Shown: positions 29,176-38,845 of the stretch, one piece after another
Position numbering within the stretch: position 1 is the first letter of the stretch
Layout of the letters: each line of letters begins with the position of its first letter
Source: Seminavis robusta
Taxonomy: Eukaryota; Bacillariophyta; Bacillariophyceae; Naviculales; Naviculaceae
Length of the DNA stretch: 52,770 bases
Assembly: GCA_903772945.1 (NCBI GenBank)
Contig: CAICTM010000523.1
Span: 1 to 52,770 of the forward strand
Direction: 5' to 3'
The notes under the pieces: generated by a model
Database searches by the model: none
Seen by the model: only the letters and a program-made list of their open reading frames with translations
Told to the model about the DNA's origin: nothing
Program-made: the position numbers and the translations under genes

Positions 29176-30881
29176 TCAACCGTTCTCTATTAGGAGTTGA
29201 GGGGCCGTCCCCTCAAGAAGGAGGTGAGCAGGGGGTGGAGGACCTTTCCTGGAGTTCAGTGACTGCCGATGTTGTCGTCTGTACAATTCCTGCAAATACC
29301 GAGACTCGAGTTTCGTCTGCGATGCAGAAAGTCTCTCGAGATATTCCTGGCAACTGTGGTTCCTCAGAAAATCACCGTCTCCTTTACAACAAGCCCCAGC
29401 ACGCCACATGGCTGCCCACGTTTTCTGGATCCTCCCTCTTCTAGATAACTCATTTTTGAGTTGTTCAAAGTATGTCATTCGCCTCCTTGTATAGGAAACA
29501 TCACACTTGCCGTCCTTGTACAGAGTCACTTTTGCGCCAACATGCCAGAATCGTCGTTTTTGACCAATCCATGAAAAGCAGCAACAGCACAGATCCACAC
29601 AAGGGCATGCCTTTGGCGGCATGCTGGGTATGAGGTCTAGTTTGTTGGCCACCCTGATGCATCTCAAGTCGCCCATTTTCTCCAGTGCTTGAACCGCATG
29701 CAAAAAGCTAATGTTTCCTACCTTGGGAGATGCTACAGAAACACACGTTACGGGCTTGGGGAAGTCGTCGGAAGTGGCCAGCTCGAACGCCAAGAGAGTT
29801 GCCTGGTGGGAACGAGCATGTCATAGTGATCAATTATCAGCATTGGAAAGAGCTCGAGAATTCACAGCCGCATCCAGTTTTGGATATATATACTTACAAG
29901 CGCTCCACCAAGGCTGTGCCCAGTGCAGTAGATCCTGTAGTCCGGATATTCTTCATGCAAGGCGAGCAACCTCTCCTTGATTTCTTTTGTCTTTCCCACC
30001 CCTAATCTCAAGGGTGTTTGATTCATGTAGACTAGAACGGGCCATCGCATAGTATAGTGAGCCAGCCATAGCACGAGCCATTCTCCCCAGAATCTTCACA
30101 ACGTATCTCATCACTTACAAGCAAAACCCATGTGCACCCCAATGTTCTTCTCTTGTGAATGGCCATCAAGGCCCCTTACTGGATTGGGGAAGGATCCCAT
30201 GGTAGGATCAACATCTGCTAGAAAATCTCTGAAAACAGCAGATCCCCGAAAGATAACTTCAATCCACTGACGAGCACTGAATTTGGTGACATTTGTTGGC
30301 ACACGGGAGAAGGCAAACGCATCGAATCTGGGCTATACGCAGCGAACTTACTGATTGAGGACGATCTGCGACAGGATACAGCTTACAATTCAGCTTTACA
30401 GCTTTATCATTAGCAGGCTTATTCTAGAAAATAATCAATAACTGCTCACTTATTTGGAAACATGAATCTCTGCCTCTCTCTCTTTGAGAATCTGATCGAG
30501 ATAAAAGCCATCGCCCTCTGATCCCAGAAGTTCATCGAAGAATGCCTTGTTCTGATAGGCAACTGGGACAAGGTCTACAGATGAGCTTGGCAAGTTCATG
30601 AACGGTTCTGTGATGGATGGATCTGTGATTTGTCCCAACCGTATCCTCCTGCGTAGTTCTGAAAAACCATAGATGAGGATGGACGCCGACACCATGGTTC
30701 TGCATTCTTCATATAAACTGGGCCACTTCTGAGCATGCTGACGAACACGAGCACTTTGATGCTCTCGTCCAGAGTTTGAAACGACATGTCCGTCTTCCGG
30801 ATAAAGAACTTCTTCTGGGTCCTCTTGATCCTCTTGATCCTCGGTTTCTTTCGATTCTTCTCTTTGGGATTCCTCTGTCAT
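29176..30881 (-). CDS. Class 3 (triacylglycerol) lipase, possible defect at exon 1-2 junction
   Basis: Best model, minus strand: exons 30462-30881, 30352-30423, 30119-30266, 29898-30031 and 29176-29802, in phase, 466 aa. It is an alpha/beta hydrolase of lipase class 3: oxyanion region V-I-F-R-G-S, nucleophile elbow G-H-S-L-G-G-A-L-A (completed across the intron at 29803-29897), acid near N-K-L-D-L-I-P, and active His in F-W-H-V-G. The N-terminus is acidic, and a C-C-C-C cluster lies after the Asp motif. No signal peptide is seen, so it is probably cytosolic and acting on acylglycerols. Introns 2-4 are 85-95 nt, but intron 1 would be only 38 nt with a weak GTTTCC donor. The stronger GTGAGC donor lies just after an in-frame TAA (30450-30452), so exon 1 may carry a frame error in its AG repeat. 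Confidence 0.8.
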
Positions 30882-31350
30882 TGTTTTCTATCTCCCATCA
30901 AGAAAACTTTCTATAACCGGTATCATCTGATGATAATGGAGGAAGTTCCTACTGTATGGGTTAGAGGGGACTATGGTGAGGATGGGTATCGGTATCATCG
31001 AATCATCAGATGAGAGTGCATGGAAGCCATCAAGAGATGAGTGGCAGAGTGGTGGGGGGAGTTCTTTTTTCCGTTTTTCCGAAATCGAATTTGTTGCCTG
31101 TTTCCAACACATTTGAGCCACGAAGCCGTCGTCAGCACGATTGGTCGAAACCTGCGGGACTCCTGTTTTCCAAGTTGACGTTCAAAGATCGCACGAAGCC
31201 AGGCTTTCATTTGTTGCATTACCTTCTCTGTTCTGCTGCGAGATCGATTGTCCTTCAATAGCAGCGTGGCCGCGTCTTTGGAACGTACCACGAGTGCAAC
31301 AAAGGACCTACTCACAATCTCTCTGTCAAAAATCCAACTAAATTATCAAG
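30882..31350. other. Divergent promoter region between lipase and FCP genes
   Basis: About 470 bp between two divergent start codons. It must hold both promoters and 5' UTRs. No other gene was recognised. Confidence 0.55.
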
Positions 31351-32152
31351 ATGAAGTCTGCTATCCTCGCCTCTCTTATCGCCTCTGCTGCCGCCTTTGT
31401 GCCCGCCCAAGATGCTGCTCGCAGCACTTCCTTGAACGGTGCCATGGATGACTTGAAGAGCATCGCCGAGAAGTCCAACCCTGTCTTGAAGGTAAGAAGT
31501 TTTGAGGAAAGACGACTTTTGAAATTTTCCTGCTGTTGGTAGAATCTCACATCTTTTTGTGTTTCCCCTTTAGTACTACGATCCTCTTGAGTTGGCCACC
31601 ACCTCCATCTGGGGTAACACCAACGATGCCACCATCGGCTTCTTGCGTCACTCCGAAATCAAGCACGGACGTGTTGCTATGGCTGCCTTCGTTGGATACT
31701 GTGTCCAGTCCAACGGAATCAGGTTCCCATGGCCATCTGTTGGAGGCGATGTCTCCTTCGATGGTCTTTCCCCACCTGAACAGTGGGATGCCATGCCAGA
31801 GGCCGCCAAGTGGCAAATCGTCCTCTTCATTGGTTTCTTGGAATTCTACTCCGAGTCCGTCGGAACACACTACATGCGTGGAGGACAAGCAGGAAAGTTC
31901 CCCACTTTCGCCGAAGGAGATATCATTCCCCACCCAATGCCCTTGAACCTTTTCGACCCCTTTGGCTTGTCCACCAACGCCAGTGCTGAGAAGAAGGAGA
32001 AGGGACTGATCTCCGAATTGAACAACGGACGATTGGCACAAATCGGTATCATTGGATTCCTCTCGGAACAAAAGGTTGAAGGATCCGTGCCTCTTCTCAA
32101 GGGACTTGTCTCCCACTACGATGGTGAGCCCATGGCTCCCTTCTCTTTCTAA
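31351..32152 (+). CDS. Fucoxanthin-chlorophyll a/c light-harvesting protein
   Basis: Two exons, 31351-31491 and 31574-32152, joined in phase 0 across an 82-nt intron (239 aa). The N-terminus is a bipartite plastid presequence: a short signal peptide ending at A-A-A-F-V-P, where Phe is the key residue for diatom plastid import. The mature protein shows the LHC helices: helix 1 with F-L-R-H-S-E-I-K-H-G-R-V-A-M-A-A (chlorophyll-binding E, H, R), a middle helix (I-V-L-F-I-G-F-L-E-F-Y-S-E), and helix 3 with E-L-N-N-G-R-L-A-Q-I-G-I-I-G. It binds chlorophyll a/c and fucoxanthin in the thylakoid membrane. The extra lumen loop (G-L-S-P-P-E-Q-W-D-A) makes it longer than classical Lhcf. The subfamily was not assigned. 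Confidence 0.95.
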
Positions 32153-33312
32153 ATGCCTTCTGTCCTCGATGTGCAGGCGCTGCATGCAGACAAGGGATAC
32201 AACATTGTGTAGTTAGATGCTAGAGAGTTTTGTAACTCATACCTTCGGAAAGTGTAACAATTCTAATGAAATGAAGCTATCCGAATTGGCCCTGTTGCTA
32301 CTGTGGTGTTTGTAGATCATCTTCCTCAGCATGTTTCATCTGCAATGACCTGGCCAGAAACAATTGTAGTGTTGGTTTCGCACCTTCAATAAGTTTGTGC
32401 GAGATGTATCAGGTTTGTGAAAAGAAGCGGACAGGAAAAGATGGATGAAGCTGTGGGAGTACCGGAACCTGGTACTCTGGAAGCGTCCGTGGGTTGGCTG
32501 CCTGGATAATCTCTGAGCCAGCAAAGCAAGAGCGGGGACGAGGCAAAAATCGTATGACGAGGACGAGTGTCGAAATCTGACCCCGACATGCCACTGTATT
32601 ATTCTAATGGTCAACCAGATGAGAGCGTTAAGAAGGAGACATCTGACGTTCAAGCACAGAATTTAGGTATCCTCCAGGAGACGCTACGGTACCGGTATGG
32701 CTGGGGAGAAGGCATCTACAAGTTTCACCGCGCAGCAACCGCTATGATACATGTATGAGGCAGCTGCAGTTCCTTGATTTGACAAGCGAGAGAAGAAAAC
32801 GGCAAAGAATCAGGAGAGATTATCTTGGCTTCCCAATCCAAGTTAATTAATGCAACGGCTGCTATAGCCTTCTATGCAGATCTGCTGTTTTTGCACAGTA
32901 TCCTCGAAGACCATTTTAGAAAGGCTGGGTGCTTCTCATGGCGTCATCACCTCAACGCAAGGTAAACAAGGAATGCAGAGTTTGCGTTGTAATACTCTGC
33001 ATTCGACAGTTGATTTTTTTGTGAACAATTATTGGTGAGACAACTCTGCCCTGGTGTACGGGTACCGGTACGTAGCAACGCATCCTTAGTTTTTGATTAT
33101 AATTTACTGATGACATGACCACAACGACCAAAACAAAGGATGAGAGCCAGCAACTCTAACTTGCAAGGGGGGATACTGGGTGTGAAAAGAATGCAATGAC
33201 ATGACATGGCAATGAAGAAAGTAGTAATATAGGAAGCAATCCGAAAGGAAACAAGCCTGGCGACCTCATTGGGCTGAGAAATTCCATTCCCAGCAAGGCG
33301 TACCGGTAGCAT
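32153..33312. other. Convergent intergenic stretch
   Basis: About 1.15 kb between the FCP and Rab 3' ends. TACCGGTA palindromes occur at 32690, 33063 and 33301. No gene with a recognisable signature was seen. Confidence 0.55.
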
Positions 33313-34137
33313 CTAGCAGCAGCTTGATGCGACACCCTTTGGTCCACCATTTTCCTGTGGCGATGGTGCTCCCAATACAACAGGTTTTGGTCCGCCAGCA
33401 ACTGACCCGGCATCCGCACTGGGTGCGCCGTTGATTGTCGCTTCATTTAGTCCGGCATCATCGATGCGCTTGTGCTTGATTGTTGTCGCTAGAGCTGTGA
33501 ACATTTTCTCCACATTGTGCCCAGTCAACGCCGATGTTTCGAAGAACTGTACGCCGTAGTCATCGGCTAGTTGCTTTCCTTCATCAAATGTGACCACTCG
33601 ATCATTGTCCAAATCACTTTTATTGCCGCATAAAACAATATCGCAATCCGGAGGAGCTCGAGTCTTGATGTCTCGCATCCACCCAATCACGTGATCAAAG
33701 GAAGGTCTATTGGAGATATCGTATGTAAGAACAAAACCATCTGCCCGACCAAAGAAATTTGATGTCAAAGATCGGAATCGCTCTTGTCCGGCAGTATCCC
33801 ACAGCTGAAGTCTCATTGGAGCTCCTTCAATCTGTGACGACAAATATATATAATAAGAGTATCAAGGTTAGCCAAGAAATAATTTTGATTCTGCCATGCA
33901 GTAAAGTTTCTACAAACACACCTTGACCATCTTGTCTCTGTAGTCGACCCCAATTGTGGTCACAAATTTCGTCGAGAACACATTCTGATCATATCGGAGA
34001 ACCAAAGACGTCTTTCCACAGGAGCTGTCTCCGACCATCAGCAGACGAACGATGTATGCTCCTTTCGCTCCCATTTGCAGGGGACGGGGCTGTCCACCAT
34101 TGGCAGGTTGTTGATCTGCGGGGTAGTTGGCTGCCAT
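33313..34137 (-). CDS. Rab-family small GTPase
   Basis: Two exons, 33922-34137 and 33313-33831, phase 0, 90-nt intron (244 aa). All G motifs are present: P-loop G-D-S-S-C-G-K-T-S, switch I T-T-I-G-V-D-Y, switch II W-D-T-A-G-Q-E-R-F, N-K-S-D and E-T-S-A. The C-terminus is S-S-C-C, the double geranylgeranyl site. It switches between GDP and GTP forms to direct vesicle transport, attached to a target membrane. The sequence is nearest the Rab8/Rab3/Rab26-type exocytic group by the W-D-T-A-G-Q-E-R-F-R-S-L block, but the subfamily is not certain. The N-terminal 27 residues and the hypervariable tail (about 205-240) are longer than usual. Confidence 0.95.
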
Positions 34138-34510
34138 GGTTGATGCGTTTATTGCTTGTGGATGACTTGGATGAATGAAAATGGTCCTGGCGAATTGTTT
34201 CTTTCGGAAACTTCGTCTTTGCTCTTGTTTTTCAGTCGTTCGCCCGTCATCCCATGGGTTGGTTTCCCCTTCACGCGAGCAATTGGCCGTTGCTTCTTAT
34301 TTAGACATTATCGGCTCTGGGACGGCCCGGCAGGCCTTCATTGGAACGACATTGGTAAATAAACGAGAGAGTAGCTTTCTCCCATTTTAAGAACCAGTGT
34401 GCGTTCAGCTGATCTATCCACTGTTGGCTCTGCTGGCTACCGGTACCGGTCTTGGTTGTTCATGTGTGCCCTCAATAATTAAAATTGAACTAACCCGCTC
34501 TCGCAAGCCA
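34138..34510. other. Divergent promoter region between Rab and ferredoxin genes
   Basis: About 370 bp between two divergent start codons. A TACCGGTA palindrome is at 34439. The open frame reaching back to 34397 is in the leader of the ferredoxin gene and is not favoured as coding. Confidence 0.5.
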
Positions 34511-35251
34511 ATGACGACGACGATGTTCACAGCAGCAGCTCTTTGCCGCACCGGTGGCTTCCTTGTTGCTCGCGGCAGGCCATTACCAGTAGCAGCTGTG
34601 TATGGTCGGTGTAGATCTAACACTACTCGTCAAAGATGGTTTTCCTCGACCGAAGATAATCGATCTTTTGAGGAGTATTTCAAGGCGCTCCAAATCCACC
34701 CCAGTTTCCATGACGAAGTGCTGGGAGAGGCCAAGAAACAAACGGGGAGCGATAACTTGACTGTAGCATCGCTGTCAGAAGCTCTGGGAGGTGATGAAGC
34801 TGTCGTGCTGCTGGCAAAGTCAATACAGAAGCAAAGACGCAAAGAACAAAAGAAGCGGAGATCGCGACGGGTGGACGTAATCCTCCAGATAGCGGAGCAC
34901 CAAAAGACGTATTCTTGGAAGTACGGTGAATCGTTGCTGGATCTGGTGGACAAAAATCGAACAGATATTGAACTGAGTCTCAAAGAAGATATGCAAGGAA
35001 GAGTTCAAGGGAGTTGTGGGGGGCAAATGGCTTGCTCGACGTGCCAGGTGTACTTGGATGAAGTCACCTTTGCATTTCTGCCACCACCCACCGAAGCTGA
35101 ACAAGACATGTTGGGGCTTGCCTTTGAACCACAAAGCACATCTCGATTGGGTTGTCAGGTGAAACTCAACGATGAATTGGTGGAATATGCCCAGGGAAAC
35201 AAAATTCATGTCTTTGTTCCGTCCGAGGTGAATGACCAGTGGTTGGATTGA
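34511..35251 (+). CDS. Mitochondrial-type [2Fe-2S] ferredoxin with N-terminal extension
   Basis: Single exon, 246 aa from the ATG at 34511. The N-terminus (M-T-T-T-M-F-T-A-A-A-L-C-R ... ) is rich in Arg and Ala without acid residues, as expected of a mitochondrial presequence. The last ~110 residues are an adrenodoxin-type ferredoxin: C-G-G-Q-M-A-C-S-T-C gives Cys-x5-Cys-x2-Cys, and R-L-G-C-Q-V gives the fourth cluster Cys. It carries electrons for iron-sulphur cluster assembly or similar work. About 80 residues between presequence and ferredoxin domain (N-R-S-F-E-E-Y ... K-K-R-R-S-R-R) are not part of the normal fold; they look helical and end in a basic block. Confidence 0.88.
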   Translation: MTTTMFTAAALCRTGGFLVARGRPLPVAAVYGRCRSNTTRQRWFSSTEDNRSFEEYFKALQIHPSFHDEVLGEAKKQTGSDNLTVASLSEALGGDEAVVLLAKSIQKQRRKEQKKRRSRRVDVILQIAEHQKTYSWKYGESLLDLVDKNRTDIELSLKEDMQGRVQGSCGGQMACSTCQVYLDEVTFAFLPPPTEAEQDMLGLAFEPQSTSRLGCQVKLNDELVEYAQGNKIHVFVPSEVNDQWLD

Positions 35252-35407
35252 TCGTCAACCAGCTAGGTACAGTAGAGGTATCCGCATCAAGAAGCCACAA
35301 GCACACGACATTGCCAACGTAAGATCTGTAGAAGCTTCCAGCACTAGTGCGCGTGTATATCTATCTATTCATTAGCGTGATTAAGTTATTCCCCGGTACG
35401 ATAGTAC

Positions 35408-38092
35408 CTATTCTTCGCCGCTGCTGCTGGATGATTCAACCTCCAAAGGGCCCTTGCCACCGTGACCCTCACCCACCAACAATTCAACTGGCAAGGGTAC
35501 CCTTTGGATTTGCGGAACTTCGTCAGCCGAATGGTTCGCTTGAGCTGCGGCCAGCTGTGCTTGGAGTCGCTCAATCAGAAGATCTTTTTCCTTCAGTTTC
35601 TTCTCATAATCACGAATAAGATCATCCTTTTCTTCTAGTTCTCGATTCAGCTTGAGCAACTCGTCATTTGGGACTTTCTGTGGCGGCAACTCCCTTGGTA
35701 TTTTGGCATCTGAAGTCTCTATCATAGACAAGAGATCGACCCGGATCAAATCGCCTGCAGTGGGTCTGTTTGTCGGGTTTGGCTCTGTGCATCTCAGTAT
35801 GGTTTGAGCTGCCACAGGGTATTCATTTGTGATCCACGATGGAATGTCGCGTCGATGACGGCAGTCATAGAAGGTCTGCATTCGCTCATGCTCTGTTGTG
35901 AAGCAGCACAACAGTTCCAGCAGAATAAGGCCAAGGGAAAATACATCTGCTAGTTTCCCATAGGTGCTTGTGGTGACCTGCTCTGGAGCCGCATAAGAGG
36001 CGGTGCCAACACCAGCTGTCAATTCAGTTGGAGCACGCACAACTAGCGCATTGCAATCACCAGTCTGAAGCGAAAAATCTTCGGGATGGTGATGTTGCTG
36101 CTGTTTCTTCTTCTTGCCGCAAGATGATTGATGCGTCGCCGAGTGAATAAGCTTGCTCAAGCCGAAATCCCCAATCAGAAAGACCCCCTCTTCTTCGAGT
36201 GATCGAAAGAGATTGAAGGGCTTTAAATCACGGTGCACAATGCCCTTTTTGTGAATGTGCTGTAGCCCACTCACAATCTGCCCAAAGATGGAAACAGCGG
36301 TTTGTACTCGTTCTCGACGATTTGCGTTTGGATCTGCAACCAAGGAATTGCGATGACGAATCCAGTCTCCCAGAGTGGCTGGTTGGCACAGTTGCATTTG
36401 AATGAAGAGGCATATCTGGTAGCGGTACTTCAATCGAGCTGCCGTCTTTTTAGCGGTATTCTGTGTTGCCTTGTTGTTGTTGTTGTTAAACCGATGATGG
36501 GGTGGTGAAGCAAACTTTGACGATGTATCCTTTGCGGCGCCAAGGGATGATGCAAAGAAGAAAGAGCTGTCATCGTCGTCCTCAAAAGCCAAATGACAGT
36601 CTTGTTGCTGTTCTATAGTCCAAGTGGTTTCTTCCTCTTCGTCGCTACCACTGGTTTCGTCATAGCTGCTTGATCCAGCAGCACTGTCCAAGGAATCGAG
36701 GCTGCTTCCAATAGAAAATTTTCTGTCTCGCATAATGTTGGCGTTCGCACGCCCCTGAAAGAAATCCTGAAGATGATTGTTGTGATTACTTTCCGAGTGG
36801 TTGGAAGTGGATGTAGCTGATTGTTCTTCCGAACGTGCTCCTGCTATCATCATGTGTTGTATATCGGTGAGTAGCTTTTGTTGTCTTCGAACTTCATTCC
36901 CATGCGTGGGTGTGGTGATGGCAGCTCCACTGCCGGTCATCCAAGACGGTTCTAGCCAACTCGTGTAATACCGGACCACATTTGGATGATCGCACTGTGC
37001 CAAGCACTGCACTTCCCGAATGACCTGTGTAAGGGAATCTCTTGAATAGCCAAATGCCTGGAATGCCACTCGTTTGACAGCATAATCTTTCAAATCCACC
37101 TTACTGGTTGCATGAAATACCTCTCCAAAGGAACCCGAGTTGAGCAATCGCACTTGAATAAACTCTCTCTGATATCGTGAGAGTGACAGTGGATGGTGTT
37201 CAACTGCCCACGACGAGGCACTCTTGGTGCTATGGATGGGAGGAGACTCCACCAGACTGGTGTTGTTGGCATTGTTGGTGTTTGCCCTTGACGACGACAG
37301 TGGCGACGATTTGTTCAGTTGCTGTTGTGCCAAATCGTGTTCTTCCAAATGACTCCGAATTACGGATGCTTCGTGTGATCGCATTTTTTGAGGTGACAAC
37401 GGAGCTGACAGAGTAGCCAATTGTAGTACTGGATCCGAAGATGCTTGTTGTTTCGAATTACATGTATGAGAATGATCAGCGTTGTTGTTGTTGCTGTTGT
37501 TGTGAGGATGAGCCGTCAACATGCGAGGAGTGTTGGGTGGCACTAAGCCCAGTTCAAACAAGAAATGAATGGATTGACGTCCCAGAATGCCTCGTTCAAA
37601 CAATTCCAACACATGCACAGTAAATGTTCGCGGCGTAGGATCATGAAGGGCACAGACTTGCGCGAGCAACATGAGCAAGAGGATTTGTCGTTCTTGGTCC
37701 GGTTGGACTGCAGTGTTTCCAGGATTGTTGTTGTTACCAGTCGAGTTTGATGGTTGCGGGCTTGAGGGCGCCTCATTGTTGGCACTAGAAACAGGAGCTC
37801 CACGAGAGTTGTGGAAGGAGGGAATTTTCATCTGGCCACTGGAACCTTTCCGTTCCATTCCTTCGTCGTCATCATCATCATCATCATCATCGTCCAGATC
37901 GTCATCGTCACTGCTCGAAGCGCCACTGAACCCTCTTGTGGGCGTTGTCACAATCGGAATTTTCCGTATCCGTTTGCTGCCATTGCTCTTGTTGCTGCTG
38001 TTCAAGCTGTTCTTTGCAATCTGCTTGACAGCGCTGCTGGATTCATCCTTTGTTGTTTTTTCCTCATCCTCCACACTTGCCGATTCATTCAT
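35408..38092 (-). CDS. eIF2-alpha kinase (HRI/PERK/GCN2 family)
   Basis: Intronless, 894 aa. It should phosphorylate translation factor eIF2-alpha under stress. The kinase domain runs from about 308 to 790: Gly loop L-L-N-S-G-S-F-G-E-V (first Gly replaced by Asn), Lys in Y-A-V-K-R-V (about 337), H-R-D-L-K-P-F-N (about 620), D-F-G-L-S-K (about 641) and A-P-E-Q. Two features mark the family: a long insert of about 175 low-complexity residues between lobes, and F-I-Q-M-Q-L-C right after it. Residues about 133-185 (L-L-L-M-L-L-A-Q-V-C-A-L-H-D ...) resemble the N-terminal domain of HRI. The N-terminus has an Asp run (about 65-76) coded by a CAT/ATC repeat. A coiled coil (about 815-860) follows the kinase domain. 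No RWD, HisRS or signal peptide is seen. Confidence 0.85.
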   Translation of the reverse strand: MNESASVEDEEKTTKDESSSAVKQIAKNSLNSSNKSNGSKRIRKIPIVTTPTRGFSGASSSDDDDLDDDDDDDDDDEGMERKGSSGQMKIPSFHNSRGAPVSSANNEAPSSPQPSNSTGNNNNPGNTAVQPDQERQILLLMLLAQVCALHDPTPRTFTVHVLELFERGILGRQSIHFLFELGLVPPNTPRMLTAHPHNNSNNNNADHSHTCNSKQQASSDPVLQLATLSAPLSPQKMRSHEASVIRSHLEEHDLAQQQLNKSSPLSSSRANTNNANNTSLVESPPIHSTKSASSWAVEHHPLSLSRYQREFIQVRLLNSGSFGEVFHATSKVDLKDYAVKRVAFQAFGYSRDSLTQVIREVQCLAQCDHPNVVRYYTSWLEPSWMTGSGAAITTPTHGNEVRRQQKLLTDIQHMMIAGARSEEQSATSTSNHSESNHNNHLQDFFQGRANANIMRDRKFSIGSSLDSLDSAAGSSSYDETSGSDEEEETTWTIEQQQDCHLAFEDDDDSSFFFASSLGAAKDTSSKFASPPHHRFNNNNNKATQNTAKKTAARLKYRYQICLFIQMQLCQPATLGDWIRHRNSLVADPNANRRERVQTAVSIFGQIVSGLQHIHKKGIVHRDLKPFNLFRSLEEEGVFLIGDFGLSKLIHSATHQSSCGKKKKQQQHHHPEDFSLQTGDCNALVVRAPTELTAGVGTASYAAPEQVTTSTYGKLADVFSLGLILLELLCCFTTEHERMQTFYDCRHRRDIPSWITNEYPVAAQTILRCTEPNPTNRPTAGDLIRVDLLSMIETSDAKIPRELPPQKVPNDELLKLNRELEEKDDLIRDYEKKLKEKDLLIERLQAQLAAAQANHSADEVPQIQRVPLPVELLVGEGHGGKGPLEVESSSSSGEE
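37868..37892. repeat. Trinucleotide repeat coding poly-Asp
   Basis: A CAT/ATC run on the plus strand that reads as consecutive Asp codons in the minus-strand eIF2-alpha kinase gene. Length may vary between alleles. Confidence 0.85.
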
Positions 38093-38845
38093 ACTACTAG
38101 TAGCTTTGCAAACGCCACGCTCTAGCTAGTCTCCATGGATCAATTAATTGGATTCGATTCCGTACAGTAGTCTACTGCTTGCTCTCAAACAAATAGAAAA
38201 ACAGAGAGACGCGTGGATTGAAGATTGGATGCCGCTGGATTGATCTCCACGAGCAACCCTCAAATCTCTCAAGTCTTGGATCCAACTCAGTGAGACGTGC
38301 AGTTTAGCAACACTCAAGGTGGCAAGAGAGGATCCCCACAAACAGCAACAGCACCAACCACAACCACAACTTCTTCTTTGCCTCGGGTTTCGGTTTGTGT
38401 GGTGTCAGTTGTCTCATCAATACCTACGTACAGTCGTACCCGGTACGTACCGAGGCGCACTTGCGATCTCTTCTCGTGCACTCGAACTCTTCACACCGTA
38501 GGGTAGCTAAGGTAAATATAAGGCTAAGGTTTCCTTTTGGCGTGAAAACTCTGCTGAAAAATTGTTTGTTACCGCAACTACCTGATGAAATATCATCGGT
38601 TGGTTTTAGAATAATAGTTGAGGTAATTATTGGTTACTCACTCAAGGCATTTTACCGCATGTACCTTTGTGCTAACATCTTCCAACCATACCATATGGCA
38701 AGAAAGGGGGGGTCCACGCACTTATTATTGACACCACCGTGGAGTGCGAGTGTCATGTCAAGGTTGCTTCTTTTCATGCCCGCATCATTATTTCGAGTAA
38801 GATACGTTTTCTTTCAGTTAGTCTGCTTGTCAAACAGTCCACCCC
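38093..38845. other. Bidirectional promoter region between two kinase genes
   Basis: About 750 bp between two divergent protein kinase start codons. It contains both 5' UTRs and promoters. No further gene was recognised. Confidence 0.55.
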
